NCBI RefSeq assembly: GCF_002252705.1
Contig: NZ_NQLA01000033.1
Coordinates: 1 to 33,857, forward strand
DNA: 33,857 nucleotides
Source of the DNA: Vulcanococcus limneticus LL
Lineage (GTDB): Bacteria > Cyanobacteriota > Cyanobacteriia > PCC-6307 > Cyanobiaceae
Direction of reading: 5' to 3'
Shown: positions 21,166 through 28,832 of the stretch, one piece after another
Layout of the letters: each line of letters begins with the position of its first letter
How positions within the stretch are numbered: the first letter of the stretch is position 1
Made by a program: the position numbers and the translations under genes
Notes under the pieces: model-generated
What the model was told of the DNA's origin: nothing
The model's input: only the letters and a program-made list of their open reading frames with translations
Databases searched by the model: none

Positions 21166-21692
21166 GGCTTCTGCTGCCGATTGGAATCGGCAGCACCGTG
21201 ATACCAGCGGCCATGGGCCCTGGCCCGCTGTCGCCACTGCCGGCCCTTGCCGCGCCGAATCTCAGGCTCCACCAGGCCACAGAAAACGGCTTGATCAGGC
21301 GGGAACAGCGGCGCAGGCCAGCAGATGGCCTCCCGCAGCAACCGCTCCAGCTGCAGGCGTTGCTCCGGCTTCAGCAACGCCACGGGCTCGACGATGCGGC
21401 TGTCGGGCCCCAGGGTCCAGTCGTCGCGTTGGCAGCCGTAGACCCAATCACGGCCGTCGGGCGCCTGCGCCCAATGCAGGGCGCCGAGCTGGTCACGCTC
21501 GATCGCGATCTCCAGCTGCCAGCCGCTGGCCAGATCGAGCCGCATCCGCCCCCACCAGATCTCACTCCAGGGCCTCTCTGCCAGGAAGGCCTCTCCCGCC
21601 AGCAGCGCCCGCAAGGCCTGCTGGATCTCGGCGGCGCAGCAGCGGCTCAGGGGGTGCAGAGCGGGTGACGCAAGCCATTGCCACGGCACCAC
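21162..21692 (-). CDS. Phage protein of unknown function, Trp-rich
   Basis: About 176 residues from GTG 21692, which I chose because the frame further upstream overlaps the DUF2786 gene by more than 100 bases. An upstream ATG (21767) is possible. Visible parts are LSRCCAAEIQQALRALLAGEAFLAERPWSEIWWGRMRLDL, a beta-like part (WQLEIAIERDQLGAL, WVYGCQRDDW) and a helical part (LKPEQRLQLERLLREAI). The C-terminal end is basic (RRGKGRQWRQRARAHGR). I recognise no family. It lies between the DUF2786 gene and the repressor on the same strand. Confidence 0.5.
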   Translation of the reverse strand: MVPWQWLASPALHPLSRCCAAEIQQALRALLAGEAFLAERPWSEIWWGRMRLDLASGWQLEIAIERDQLGALHWAQAPDGRDWVYGCQRDDWTLGPDSRIVEPVALLKPEQRLQLERLLREAICWPAPLFPPDQAVFCGLVEPEIRRGKGRQWRQRARAHGRWYHGAADSNRQQKP

Positions 21693-21997
21693 AACGCCCA
21701 CTCCCCTGGGGCGATCGGTTTGCCGCAACAGCGGCAATGGCCGGGATGGCGGACGCGGATGCGGCAAAAGCCATGGGGGTCGGCTGTGGGCTGCCTGTGG
21801 GGCACCCCTGCCGTCGGCACTCCTGGCGCGGACGCTGCAGAGGGAGGGTGCCCGCTGACCTGCAGGCCGTGCTCGCGGATCAGGCGACAGGCCAGGAAAG
21901 CGCTGGTGCGCGCCTCCTCCAGGTGGGGTGAGGCGCTCATGGCCACCAGCTTGCGGACCTTCTCCGCTGCCCGATCCACCGCTGCGCTGTCGACCAT
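21647..21997 (-). CDS. DUF2786 protein with a C-terminal zinc-finger-like motif
   Basis: 116 residues. The first 45 (VDRAAEKVRKLVAMSASPHLEEARTSAFLACRLIREHGL) fit DUF2786, a short helical domain common in phage and actinobacterial proteins. The end carries CRCCGKPIAPGEWALWC and a final Cys (HPLC), spaced like a treble-clef or zinc-ribbon finger. It faces left from the divergent switch region at 21998-22040. Its 3' end overlaps the next gene by about 46 bases. The role is not known; a DNA-linked early function is likely from position. Confidence 0.65.
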   Translation of the reverse strand: MVDSAAVDRAAEKVRKLVAMSASPHLEEARTSAFLACRLIREHGLQVSGHPPSAASAPGVPTAGVPHRQPTADPHGFCRIRVRHPGHCRCCGKPIAPGEWALWCRGNGLRHPLCTP

Positions 21998-22021
21998 GCC
22001 CTATTCGCCAACCGGATCAGC

Positions 22022-22031
22022 TTAGCGAGCC
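22022..22031. promoter_or_regulatory. Operator-like half site O3 in the divergent early region
   Basis: TTAGCGAGCC, whose complement GGCTCGCTAA is identical to ten bases of O1 (centre plus one arm). The other arm is not conserved here. It sits 10 bases before the right-facing RHH gene and 25 bases from the left-facing DUF2786 gene. Confidence 0.4.
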
Positions 22032-22040
22032 TGTGCCAGC

Positions 22041-22262
22041 ATGAATAAGCTGATTCGACATGCCGAGGTTTCCATGCCCTCGATGATGACCCCGCTCTCC
22101 GTGCAGTTCACGCTCGAGCAGCGGGACTGGCTGGATGCGCGCACCCGCGGCGGTGTGCTCTCGCGTTCCTCGGTGATCCGCCTGATCGTGGCCGAGGCCA
22201 TGGAACGCGACGAGCTGGCCAGCAGCCCCCGTAAGCGTCAGGGACAACATGGCCAGCGCTGA
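22041..22262 (+). CDS. RHH-type DNA-binding protein
   Basis: 73 residues with a ribbon-helix-helix pattern: TPLSVQFTLEQRDWLDARTR, then GGVLSRSSVIRLIVAEAM, and a basic tail (SSPRKRQGQHGQR). It is the first gene of the right-facing replication set and overlaps the primase-helicase gene by 14 bases. It may regulate the divergent promoter or bind the repeats downstream of the primase gene; either is inference. Several ATGs near the start (22041, 22074, 22083, 22086) leave the exact start open. Confidence 0.65.
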   Translation: MNKLIRHAEVSMPSMMTPLSVQFTLEQRDWLDARTRGGVLSRSSVIRLIVAEAMERDELASSPRKRQGQHGQR

Positions 22263-24726
22263 AGCGGCCACCAGTCCCACTCAGGCCTGCATCGACTGCG
22301 CTGCCGCCAAGCAGTTCCTCTCCCTGCTGGGCAAGGACCCGGCCAGCGCCAGGCTGCGCGCCTTTCCCCACCGCGCCAACCCCGCCAAGGGGGAGATCGG
22401 TGCCCGCAAAGGGCCCTTCGAGCTGGCGGTGGCGGAGCAGTGGCAGCGGGAAGGTCGCGGCATCTACCTGGTGATCAACGACGGCGGCGACCGCAAGAGC
22501 GAGATCACGGCCTGCCGGGCGTTTTTTGTGGAGTGGGACGACCGGCCGATCGCCTGGCAGCTGAACGCCTGGCGGGAGCTGGGGCTGCCGGAGCCCTCGC
22601 TGATCGTGCTCAGCTGCGGCAAGTCGGCCCACTGCTACTGGCTGCTGGAGCAGCCCATCCCGCCAAAGGAGTGGGCGCCGCTGCAGGCCGAGCTGATCGC
22701 CTATGCCGGCGGCGATCCCCACTGCAAGGACGCCTCACGGGTGATGCGGCTGCCGGGCTGCTGGTACGTGGATGCCGGCGGGCAGCCCACCGCCCTGGTG
22801 GAGCTGGTGCACGTGAGCGCTCAGCGCTACTCGCCGGAGGACATCGCCCTGGCGCTGCTGCCCGATGAGTTCGCCGAACCCGCTGCAGGCACCACGCCGC
22901 AACAGGAGATTCCCCTGGAGCAGCCCTACGAGGTTCCAGGCACTGGGATTCCACTGCCCGAGCTGGGAGACGAGGACTTCGGACAGCCGCGGCCGCTGGA
23001 GCAGATCCGCAGCGCTCTGGCCGCCATCCCCCGCCGTGTGGCCGGCAGCAACACCTACGCCGACTACCGCAACCTCCTCTGGGGGTTGATCCAGGCCTGC
23101 GAGCAGGCCGGCCACGACCGGGAGCTGGCGATCGCCCTGATGGAGGCCCACAGCCCTTCCGCCAGCTGCGGCTGGGACATCCGCCAGGTGGCCAGCTCCG
23201 GCGGCGAGCAGATCAGCGCCGCCACCTTCTGGTTCCACGCGCGTCAGCACGGCTGGTTGCCGCCGCAGCCGGACCACACCCCCAGGCCTCCTGGGGCGCA
23301 GACCACAGGCAGCCGTCGAAGCCAGGGCGACACCGGCGGGCGCCATCCCGGCGGCAAGGGGCCTGGCTCTGGTGCAGGCCCGCACCGTTTCTCTCCCAGA
23401 CCCGACACCCGGGTGCGCTGGGGAAAGGTGCACCTACCGATTAACCGCCGCCTCAACGCCTTGGAGCACTGCATCCGATCCCTGGTGGGCCGCGAGCGCA
23501 ACAGCCTGCGCCGCTCGGCCCGCGTGCGCGAGGCCCATTCAGCCCTGCAACTCAAGACCGCCCTGCGCCCGCAGGAGATCGGTCAGCTGATCCTCGAGGC
23601 CCACGACCTACGCAATGGCAATCGCTTCCGCGGTCTCGATCTGGCCGAGCGGCTGGCGATGCCGCAACCGGTGGTGGCCTGGGAGATCCCCGGCTGCATT
23701 CCCCGCCGCGACCTCTCGATCGTGGGCGGCCGGGCCAAGGTGGGCAAGACGCGGCTGGTCCATGCCCTGGCACGCTGCCTGCTCTGCGCCGAGGACTTCA
23801 TCGGCTTCGGGGCGCCGGAGGAACCGCGGCCGGTGATCCTGGTGACCGATGACCAGGGCGATGGCGACACCGCCCAGATGCTGCAGCAGCTCGGGATCTG
23901 GGATCACCCGTTGCTGCTCTGGTCACGCCGGTTCCGGGCCACCGAGGCCAACCTCGATGCCCTGCTGGCCTGCCTGGCCGCCCACCCTGGCGCGGTGGTG
24001 ATCCTCGATTCACTGCGCTCGATCACCCGCAGCTGCTGCTTCGGCGAGAACGACCCGGAGATGGGGTCGCTCATCTACGACCTCAAGCACCAGATCACCG
24101 ATGCCGGCGGGACTTTGCTGCTGATCCACCACTGCAACAAGGCCAACGACACCACCGGCACCGAGGCCCTCTCGGGCCACAACGCCATCGCCGGGGCGGC
24201 CAACACGATCCTGACCCTGCACTACCTGGCCAAGGGCAACCGGCTGATCAAGGATTCACCCCAGCGCCGCCTGGTGCGCGAGGCCCGCTCCGGCCCACCC
24301 GCGGATCTGGTGGTGGCGATCGACGGCAACAGCGGCGCCTTTGCCCGGCTGGGCACCTACGACGATCTGCAGGAGCAGCAGGAGCAGGAGAGCGATCTCG
24401 ATCGCGCTGCCCAGCGGGTGCGCAAGGCCAGCGAGAAGCAGAAGGAGGCTCTGCGATATCTCCAGGCCTTGCACACCAACGGTCTGGCCGGGGTGGGTCT
24501 GCTGGAGCTGCTGCAGGCCATTGACCTGGCGCCGGCGGAGGCTCGGCTGATGAGAGATCTTGAGGGTGAGGCCCTGAGCGCCTACAAGACCCTCGGACGG
24601 TTTTTCGGGAAGCTCGACGGCCTGGTGACAACCACCCGCGTCTCAACCGGCGGCCAGAGCTACTACCTGCGCTATGGCCTCAGCGCAGCCGGCGCGGAAT
24701 GGCTGGCACGTGAGTTCGAACTTTAG
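22249..24726 (+). CDS. Primase-helicase fusion, main replication protein of the element
   Basis: An 825-residue protein with two parts. Residues about 25-200 look like an archaeo-eukaryotic-type primase of the RepB class: FFVEWDDRPI with acidic residues 95-98, VLSCGKSAHCYWLLEQPI with His128, and CKDASRVMRLPGCW. After a low-complexity linker at about 345-385 comes a RecA/DnaB-like ATPase of the AAA_25/RepA type: Walker A GGRAKVGKT (493-501), VILVTDDQGDGD, Walker B AVVILDSLRS with Asp587, and LLLIHHCNKAND. The C-terminal region is a winged-helix-like domain. It would start replication of the element, perhaps from the repeats that follow it directly. Confidence 0.85.
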   Translation: MASAEAATSPTQACIDCAAAKQFLSLLGKDPASARLRAFPHRANPAKGEIGARKGPFELAVAEQWQREGRGIYLVINDGGDRKSEITACRAFFVEWDDRPIAWQLNAWRELGLPEPSLIVLSCGKSAHCYWLLEQPIPPKEWAPLQAELIAYAGGDPHCKDASRVMRLPGCWYVDAGGQPTALVELVHVSAQRYSPEDIALALLPDEFAEPAAGTTPQQEIPLEQPYEVPGTGIPLPELGDEDFGQPRPLEQIRSALAAIPRRVAGSNTYADYRNLLWGLIQACEQAGHDRELAIALMEAHSPSASCGWDIRQVASSGGEQISAATFWFHARQHGWLPPQPDHTPRPPGAQTTGSRRSQGDTGGRHPGGKGPGSGAGPHRFSPRPDTRVRWGKVHLPINRRLNALEHCIRSLVGRERNSLRRSARVREAHSALQLKTALRPQEIGQLILEAHDLRNGNRFRGLDLAERLAMPQPVVAWEIPGCIPRRDLSIVGGRAKVGKTRLVHALARCLLCAEDFIGFGAPEEPRPVILVTDDQGDGDTAQMLQQLGIWDHPLLLWSRRFRATEANLDALLACLAAHPGAVVILDSLRSITRSCCFGENDPEMGSLIYDLKHQITDAGGTLLLIHHCNKANDTTGTEALSGHNAIAGAANTILTLHYLAKGNRLIKDSPQRRLVREARSGPPADLVVAIDGNSGAFARLGTYDDLQEQQEQESDLDRAAQRVRKASEKQKEALRYLQALHTNGLAGVGLLELLQAIDLAPAEARLMRDLEGEALSAYKTLGRFFGKLDGLVTTTRVSTGGQSYYLRYGLSAAGAEWLAREFEL

Positions 24727-24756
24727 GGATGGAAACTTCAGATTCTTGTGGAGCTC

Positions 24757-24811
24757 CTCCAGCGCAAGTGTTCTGGCGCTTCATGGCCGCTGGAAACAAC
24801 CTGGAAACTTG
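24757..24811 (+). repeat. 55-base imperfect direct repeat, copy A
   Basis: Begins CTCCAG and ends in TGGAAACAACCTGGAAACTT plus G; the 28 bases between these conserved ends differ partly from copy B but have the same length. Copy B starts exactly 150 bases further on. Confidence 0.6.
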
Positions 24812-24906
24812 GGATTCTTGGAGGTCCTGCCTGCCCCTCAGCTGCGCTGGCGCCCTATTCCTCAGGCGCATCAGAGGGCTGGAAACTTCGGAAACTTTGA
24901 AACCCT

Positions 24907-24961
24907 CTCCAGTGCAGGCGTTCTCACGCACGGTGGCGGGTGGAAACAACCTGGAAACTTG
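24907..24961 (+). repeat. 55-base imperfect direct repeat, copy B
   Basis: Same ends and same length as copy A at 24757-24811. The final 21 bases are identical between the copies, the inner part is diverged. Confidence 0.6.
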
Positions 24962-25093
24962 TGAAAACCCTGCGGCGCAGCGGTTTCACAAGAATCACAA
25001 AGTTTCACTCGTCCTGGATCCTCTCAGATCCATTGCGCCGCAACGGGTTCTAAAGAATCACAAGTTTTTAGTGCTTCACGTGAGGCTCTGGTG

Positions 25094-25798
25094 ATGGTGC
25101 AACGCACGACCACCAGTCCACTCACCATCTCGGCCGGCACCTGGCTCAGGCCGATCCCAGGCCTGCGTCGCACGGATCCGGAGCACCGCTACTGGCTGGG
25201 GGAGCACCTGTTCGCCGTGTCCGTCACCGGCGTGGTCGGCTCAGCCAAGAGCGACTGGGCGATGGCCCGCATCGAGGCCACCCGCCACATCTGGGAGCCG
25301 AGGGGCCACACCGTGCACCTGGCGCTGGAGGCGCTGCTGCACAGCCGCTTCCATCCCCTCCCCCAGCAACGCCAGCAGGCCAGCCAGCAGCTGCAGCACC
25401 TGCGCTCGGGCGACTACCGGGACTGGATCGAGCCGCTGCTGGCCCACCCCCACTGGCAGCAGGTGACGGTGATCGCCTCCGAACGCCCCACCTGCTGTCT
25501 GATTCGCAACCAGGCCGGCACCTACGACACCGGCTACATCCAGCACGCCTGCGGCCTGCGGGTGCTGGCCGACCTCAAGACCCTCTCCAGGCCCGGCTCG
25601 GGCAGCTACTGCACCCGCGCCCAGCTGGGGGGCTACATGGCCCTGGAGGCGACCTGGGGCGTGCACTACGACGCCGGCCAGACGATCTGGGCCCGGCCTG
25701 GGGAGGCCCGCTTCTCGCCGCTCTATTCCCGCGAGGAATGCCTGGCGGCCTGGGCAGCGGCTTGGGCGGGCTACGTGAGCAGGTTCCGGCCGTGGTGA
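25094..25798 (+). CDS. RecB-like PD-(D/E)XK nuclease
   Basis: A 234-residue protein with the RecB/Cas4-type nuclease motifs: GTYDTG with Asp145, LADLKT with Asp160 and Lys162, and AQLGGYMAL with Gln177 and Tyr181, the motif special to RecB-type exonucleases. An N-terminal Glu-containing helix (VHLALEALLH) takes the usual place. It likely acts on DNA ends in phage replication or recombination. The ATG at 25094 is preferred over GTG 25091, with GAGG at 25082-25085 as a possible ribosome binding site. It follows the repeat block and precedes the late-gene part of the element. Confidence 0.78.
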   Translation: MVQRTTTSPLTISAGTWLRPIPGLRRTDPEHRYWLGEHLFAVSVTGVVGSAKSDWAMARIEATRHIWEPRGHTVHLALEALLHSRFHPLPQQRQQASQQLQHLRSGDYRDWIEPLLAHPHWQQVTVIASERPTCCLIRNQAGTYDTGYIQHACGLRVLADLKTLSRPGSGSYCTRAQLGGYMALEATWGVHYDAGQTIWARPGEARFSPLYSREECLAAWAAAWAGYVSRFRPW

Positions 25799-25804
25799 TC
25801 CACT

Positions 25805-25826
25805 GTCCGAACCCATCTGTTCGGAC
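25805..25826. promoter_or_regulatory. Perfect 8-base inverted repeat, possible operator or stem-loop
   Basis: GTCCGAAC-CCATCT-GTTCGGAC, six bases after the nuclease stop and 68 bases before the next start. No T-tract follows, so an operator or a processed hairpin is more likely than a terminator. Confidence 0.5.
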
Positions 25827-25894
25827 TATCGAGCCGCTATGGTTTGTTACAGGTCGCTTGCCTGCGCCTCTCCCCTCCTTCGCTGGCTCTGCTG

Positions 25895-26254
25895 ATGGCT
25901 GCCACCACCGCGAGCGCTGCTCCTCTGGCTGCCCCCCTGGCGGGCGCCGCCCTCGACGCACTGCTCGATCGCATCACGGTCCTCAAGCTGCAGCAGAAGG
26001 CGATCGAAGCCGAGCTCTCCCCGCTGCTGGAGCAACTCAGCGGGGCCCTGGAGGCCGGCGAGCTGGATGCCTCCTTCTCCCACAACGGCTGCAGCTTCTG
26101 CTGGTCGGCCGGGCGCACCAGCTACGCCTACCCCGAGCCGCTGCAACAGCAGGAGCAGGCCCTCAAGGAGGCCCAGCGGTTGGCAGTCGCCACCGGCTCT
26201 GCCACGGAGAAGCACGGCAAGGCGTTCTGGTCGATCAAGCCCGGCCGGAGCTGA
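25895..26254 (+). CDS. Small phage protein with a coiled-coil segment, unknown
   Basis: 119 residues from ATG 25895; an upstream frame start (25844) adds only unlikely residues. A long helix with heptad-like spacing lies at about 20-52 (LDALLDRITVLKLQQKAIEA, ELSPLLEQLSGALEAGEL), followed by a compact part with two Cys (HNGCSFCWSAGRTSYAYP) and an end AFWSIKPGRS. Phage proteins of similar layout (a helix, then a small domain with a WxI/K end) are frequent near recombination genes, but I cannot name the family. Confidence 0.6.
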   Translation: MAATTASAAPLAAPLAGAALDALLDRITVLKLQQKAIEAELSPLLEQLSGALEAGELDASFSHNGCSFCWSAGRTSYAYPEPLQQQEQALKEAQRLAVATGSATEKHGKAFWSIKPGRS

Positions 26255-26257
26255 ACG

Positions 26258-26662
26258 ATGGCCAATCCCCAGAAGCGCAAGGGGGATGCGGCCGAGCGGG
26301 AAGCGGCCCAGCTGCTGAGCGATCTGCTGGGCCTGGTGGTGCGGCGCAAGCTCGGCGCCGGCCGCACCACCACGGCCGGCGGTGACACCGGCGACCTCGA
26401 TGGCGTGCCGGCCCATGTGATTCAGGTGGCCAGCTGGGCCAACACCGCCGCCGCAGCGCGCCTCAAGCCAGACGAGGCCGCCCTGCAGGCCGAGCACGCC
26501 GCCGTGCCGTTCGCGGCGACGTTGGTGCGCTTCCGCGGCGGCACCTGGCGGGTTGTGCTCACCCCCCAGCAGTGGGCTGCCTACGTGAGCTGGATCCTGC
26601 GGCAGTCCCCCCAGGGGACGGCGCTCCCTGATCTGCCGCCCAGTAGTGGAGGTGGAGCATGA
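26258..26662 (+). CDS. Endonuclease-fold protein with an altered active site
   Basis: 134 residues resembling phage PD-(D/E)XK proteins of the Holliday-junction-resolvase-like type: KRKGDAAEREAAQLLSDLLG with the helix Glu, then RKLGAGRTTTAGGDTGDLDGVP with the Asp, then AHVIQVASWANT. Relatives usually have ExK on the last strand (VVEVK); here the positions read Q-V-A, so the catalytic Glu and Lys seem lost. It may bind DNA without cutting, or use other residues. It starts three bases after the previous stop and overlaps the terminase small subunit gene as ATGA. Confidence 0.6.
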   Translation: MANPQKRKGDAAEREAAQLLSDLLGLVVRRKLGAGRTTTAGGDTGDLDGVPAHVIQVASWANTAAAARLKPDEAALQAEHAAVPFAATLVRFRGGTWRVVLTPQQWAAYVSWILRQSPQGTALPDLPPSSGGGA

Positions 26663-27192
26663 GCCCCGAGCAGCCACCGACAGCGGGCGCTTGCTCAGAG
26701 GCGGGCACTGAGTCGCTGGAGGAGCTGCGTGCTGCCCCGACCCAGCAGGACGACGATGGCCAGCCCGTCTGGCCGGCTGCAGACCCCAGCAGGCCGGTGG
26801 GGAAGGGCAACCCGCCGCGGGGCCGCCGCAGCCAGAGCCACAAGCCCCGGGCCACCCACATGGAGGTGGAGACGCGCATCGCTGAGGCGCAGCTGTGGAT
26901 CGCCCAGCGGCTGCCGTTGGCACAGATCAGGGAAAAAGCAGCCCAGAACTGGGGAATCACCAACATCAAAACGATCAGTCGTTATCTGGCGCTGGCTCGG
27001 CAGCGCATGGTGGAGGAGCTAATCACCGATCGGCGCCGCCACCAGGCTGAGCAGATCTTTGCCCTGAACGATTGCGCCCGCCGGGCGATGGACGCCGAGC
27101 AGTTCAACGCGGCGGTCGGCGCCTTCCGGGTGATTGCCGAGATCGGCGGGCTACTGCGGGCACCGATCAAGCCGCCGGAGCCACGGGCATGA
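26659..27192 (+). CDS. Terminase small subunit (putative)
   Basis: 177 residues, directly before and overlapping the large subunit gene (ATGA). An N-terminal disordered part leads to a helix-turn-helix (AQIREKAAQNWGITNIKTISRYLALAR) and a helical C-terminus (HQAEQIFALNDCARRAMDAEQFNAAVGAFRVIAEI), as in small terminase subunits that recognise the packaging site and form a ring. The function is mainly inferred from the fold pattern and position; sequence conservation in this family is low. Confidence 0.72.
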   Translation: MSPEQPPTAGACSEAGTESLEELRAAPTQQDDDGQPVWPAADPSRPVGKGNPPRGRRSQSHKPRATHMEVETRIAEAQLWIAQRLPLAQIREKAAQNWGITNIKTISRYLALARQRMVEELITDRRRHQAEQIFALNDCARRAMDAEQFNAAVGAFRVIAEIGGLLRAPIKPPEPRA

Positions 27193-28832
27193 CAGCGAGC
27201 ACCACCACCACCGCGATGCCAGCACCGGTGCTGACGTCACCGGCTCCTGCAGAAGGCGGCCTGCTGCTGAGCGAGCTCGACCCCTGGGGTGATGCCGGCC
27301 TGCTGCATCTGCCCGCGGCCACGGCTGCCGAGCCAGCGGAACCCCAGAGCCTGCGCAGCTTCATCGCCGAGGCCTACCCCCGCTATGGCTTCCACCGCTG
27401 GGCCGAGTTGCTGATCGAGCTGCTGCAGGCCGTCGCTGATGGCCAACTGAGCCGGCTGATCGTCACCTGCCCACCCCGCCTGGGGAAATCGCTGCTGGTG
27501 TCAAAGCTGTTCCCGGCCTACTTCCTGCAGCGCTACCCGCACCTGTTTGCGGCGATTGCCTCCTACTCAGCCGAGCTGGCCTACGCCCACTCCCGAGAAG
27601 CGCGCCACTTCTACCGGGTGACCGGCCACTTGCTGGCCCGGGACTCGGCGGCGGTGGGCAACTGGCTTACCCGCCAGCGGGGCGGCTGCATTGCTGCTGG
27701 TGTCGATGGCCCCTTCACGGGCAAGGGCTACAGCTTGGGGATCATCGATGACCCCTACAAGGGCCCCGGTGATGCCGCATCCCCGGCGCTGCGCCAGAAG
27801 CTGATCGACTGGCTGCGCTCGGTCTGGCTCACCCGGGCTGAGCCGGCCATGGTGCTGGGAGCAGACGGCAGCGAGCAGCCGAATCTTTCGGCTCAGGTGG
27901 TGGTGCTCACCCGCTGGGACCACCAGGACGTGATCGGCTGGCTGTTGGAGCAGGAGCTGGGCGAGGCCCCCCAGCACTGGACCGTGCTGGACCTGCCGGC
28001 CATCGCGGAAGACCCCGCCGAACGACCCAAGCTGCCTCCCACCTGCACCCTGATCCCCGACTGGCGCCAGGCGGGTGAGGCGTTGTGCCCGGAGCGGTTC
28101 CCCCTGCCGGAACTGCTCAAGATCAGAGCCCGACTGGGGGTGTACTGGTGGGCGGCGTTGTACCAGCAGCGGCCAAGCCCGGCATCGGGCTCAATCTTCC
28201 TGCGCCAGTGGATCCGGCCGCCCTTCCCCCGCGAGCAAGGCAGCCAGCGCCAATACGCACTGCTGGCCCTCTCGTGTGACCTGAGCTTCAAGGGGGAGGC
28301 GGAGAGCGACTACTGCGGCTTCTGCCTGGCCGGCTTGCTGGCACCACCGGTCCGGAATGCCATCCCCCGAACGGGTGAACCGCAGGGCCCATCCGGGCCC
28401 AAAGAGTTGGAGATCGAGGTGCTCTGGTCCGCCCGGCACCGCTTTGGCCTACCGGAGGTGATCCGCTTCCTGCTGGGTTGCCTGGAGGCATTGGAGCAGC
28501 AGGGCCTGCGTCCCAATGCCGTGCTGATCGAAGACGCCGCCAACGGTCCAGCGGTGCTGCAAACCCTGCGGCGCCGCGTGCCGGGGATGCTGCCGATCAC
28601 TGCCCGCGGCAGCAAGGAAACTCGCGCCCATGCGGTCGCCCCCCTGGTGGAAGCCGGTCAGATCCGCTTTCACCACCGTGCTCAGCCGCTGGTGGAGGAG
28701 GCCATCCGCTTCCCCAAGGGCAGCAAGGACCTGGTGGATGCCTTCTGCCACGGCGCGCTTTGGCTGGAGGGCCGCTACTGGAAGGCCCAGGGCATCCAGC
28801 CGGTGGTGACGCCACTGCTGGTGAGCCGGTGA
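27189..28832 (+). CDS. Terminase large subunit
   Basis: Packaging ATPase and nuclease, 547 residues from ATG 27189. Walker A is CPPRLGKSLLVSK (94-106), Walker B is LGIIDDPYKG with Asp187 and Asp188, and VVVLTRWDHQDVIG supplies the coupling motif. The nuclease half shows ALSCDLSFKGE, VLIEDAANG and KDLVDAFCHGALWL, the three acidic spots of the RNase H-like fold. It seems complete. It overlaps the small subunit gene (ATGA) and the sigma-like gene (GTGA), so the packaging genes are translated as a chain. This marks the element as a phage-type unit able to cut and package DNA. Confidence 0.93.
   Translation: MTASTTTTAMPAPVLTSPAPAEGGLLLSELDPWGDAGLLHLPAATAAEPAEPQSLRSFIAEAYPRYGFHRWAELLIELLQAVADGQLSRLIVTCPPRLGKSLLVSKLFPAYFLQRYPHLFAAIASYSAELAYAHSREARHFYRVTGHLLARDSAAVGNWLTRQRGGCIAAGVDGPFTGKGYSLGIIDDPYKGPGDAASPALRQKLIDWLRSVWLTRAEPAMVLGADGSEQPNLSAQVVVLTRWDHQDVIGWLLEQELGEAPQHWTVLDLPAIAEDPAERPKLPPTCTLIPDWRQAGEALCPERFPLPELLKIRARLGVYWWAALYQQRPSPASGSIFLRQWIRPPFPREQGSQRQYALLALSCDLSFKGEAESDYCGFCLAGLLAPPVRNAIPRTGEPQGPSGPKELEIEVLWSARHRFGLPEVIRFLLGCLEALEQQGLRPNAVLIEDAANGPAVLQTLRRRVPGMLPITARGSKETRAHAVAPLVEAGQIRFHHRAQPLVEEAIRFPKGSKDLVDAFCHGALWLEGRYWKAQGIQPVVTPLLVSR

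Larger units (their letters stand above)
24727..25090 (+). repeat. Repeat-rich noncoding block, candidate replication origin
   Basis: A 364-base gap after the primase-helicase gene, lower in G+C than its surroundings and full of related repeats. GAAACTT followed two or three bases later by GATTCTTG occurs twice forward (24732-24748, 24804-24820) and once inverted (24989-25006); a shorter inverted copy is at 25053-25068. GGAAACAACCTGGAAACTT occurs twice (24792-24810, 24942-24960), and a divergent GGAAACTTCGGAAACTTTG at 24884-24902. A frame of 121 codons runs through it, but differences between its repeats are not concentrated at third positions, so I do not call a gene. Iteron-like sites beside a replication protein suggest an origin. 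Confidence 0.6.

Noticed and set aside
24727-25090. A CRISPR array
   Set aside because: Repeats are imperfect, differ in orientation and spacing, and there are no regular unique spacers or cas genes.
24729-25094. A 121-codon frame through the repeat block, with NNLET and HKNHK repeats
   Set aside because: Base differences between the repeats are not biased to third positions, inverted copies of the same DNA motif occur, and no domain is seen; the repeats look like DNA sites.
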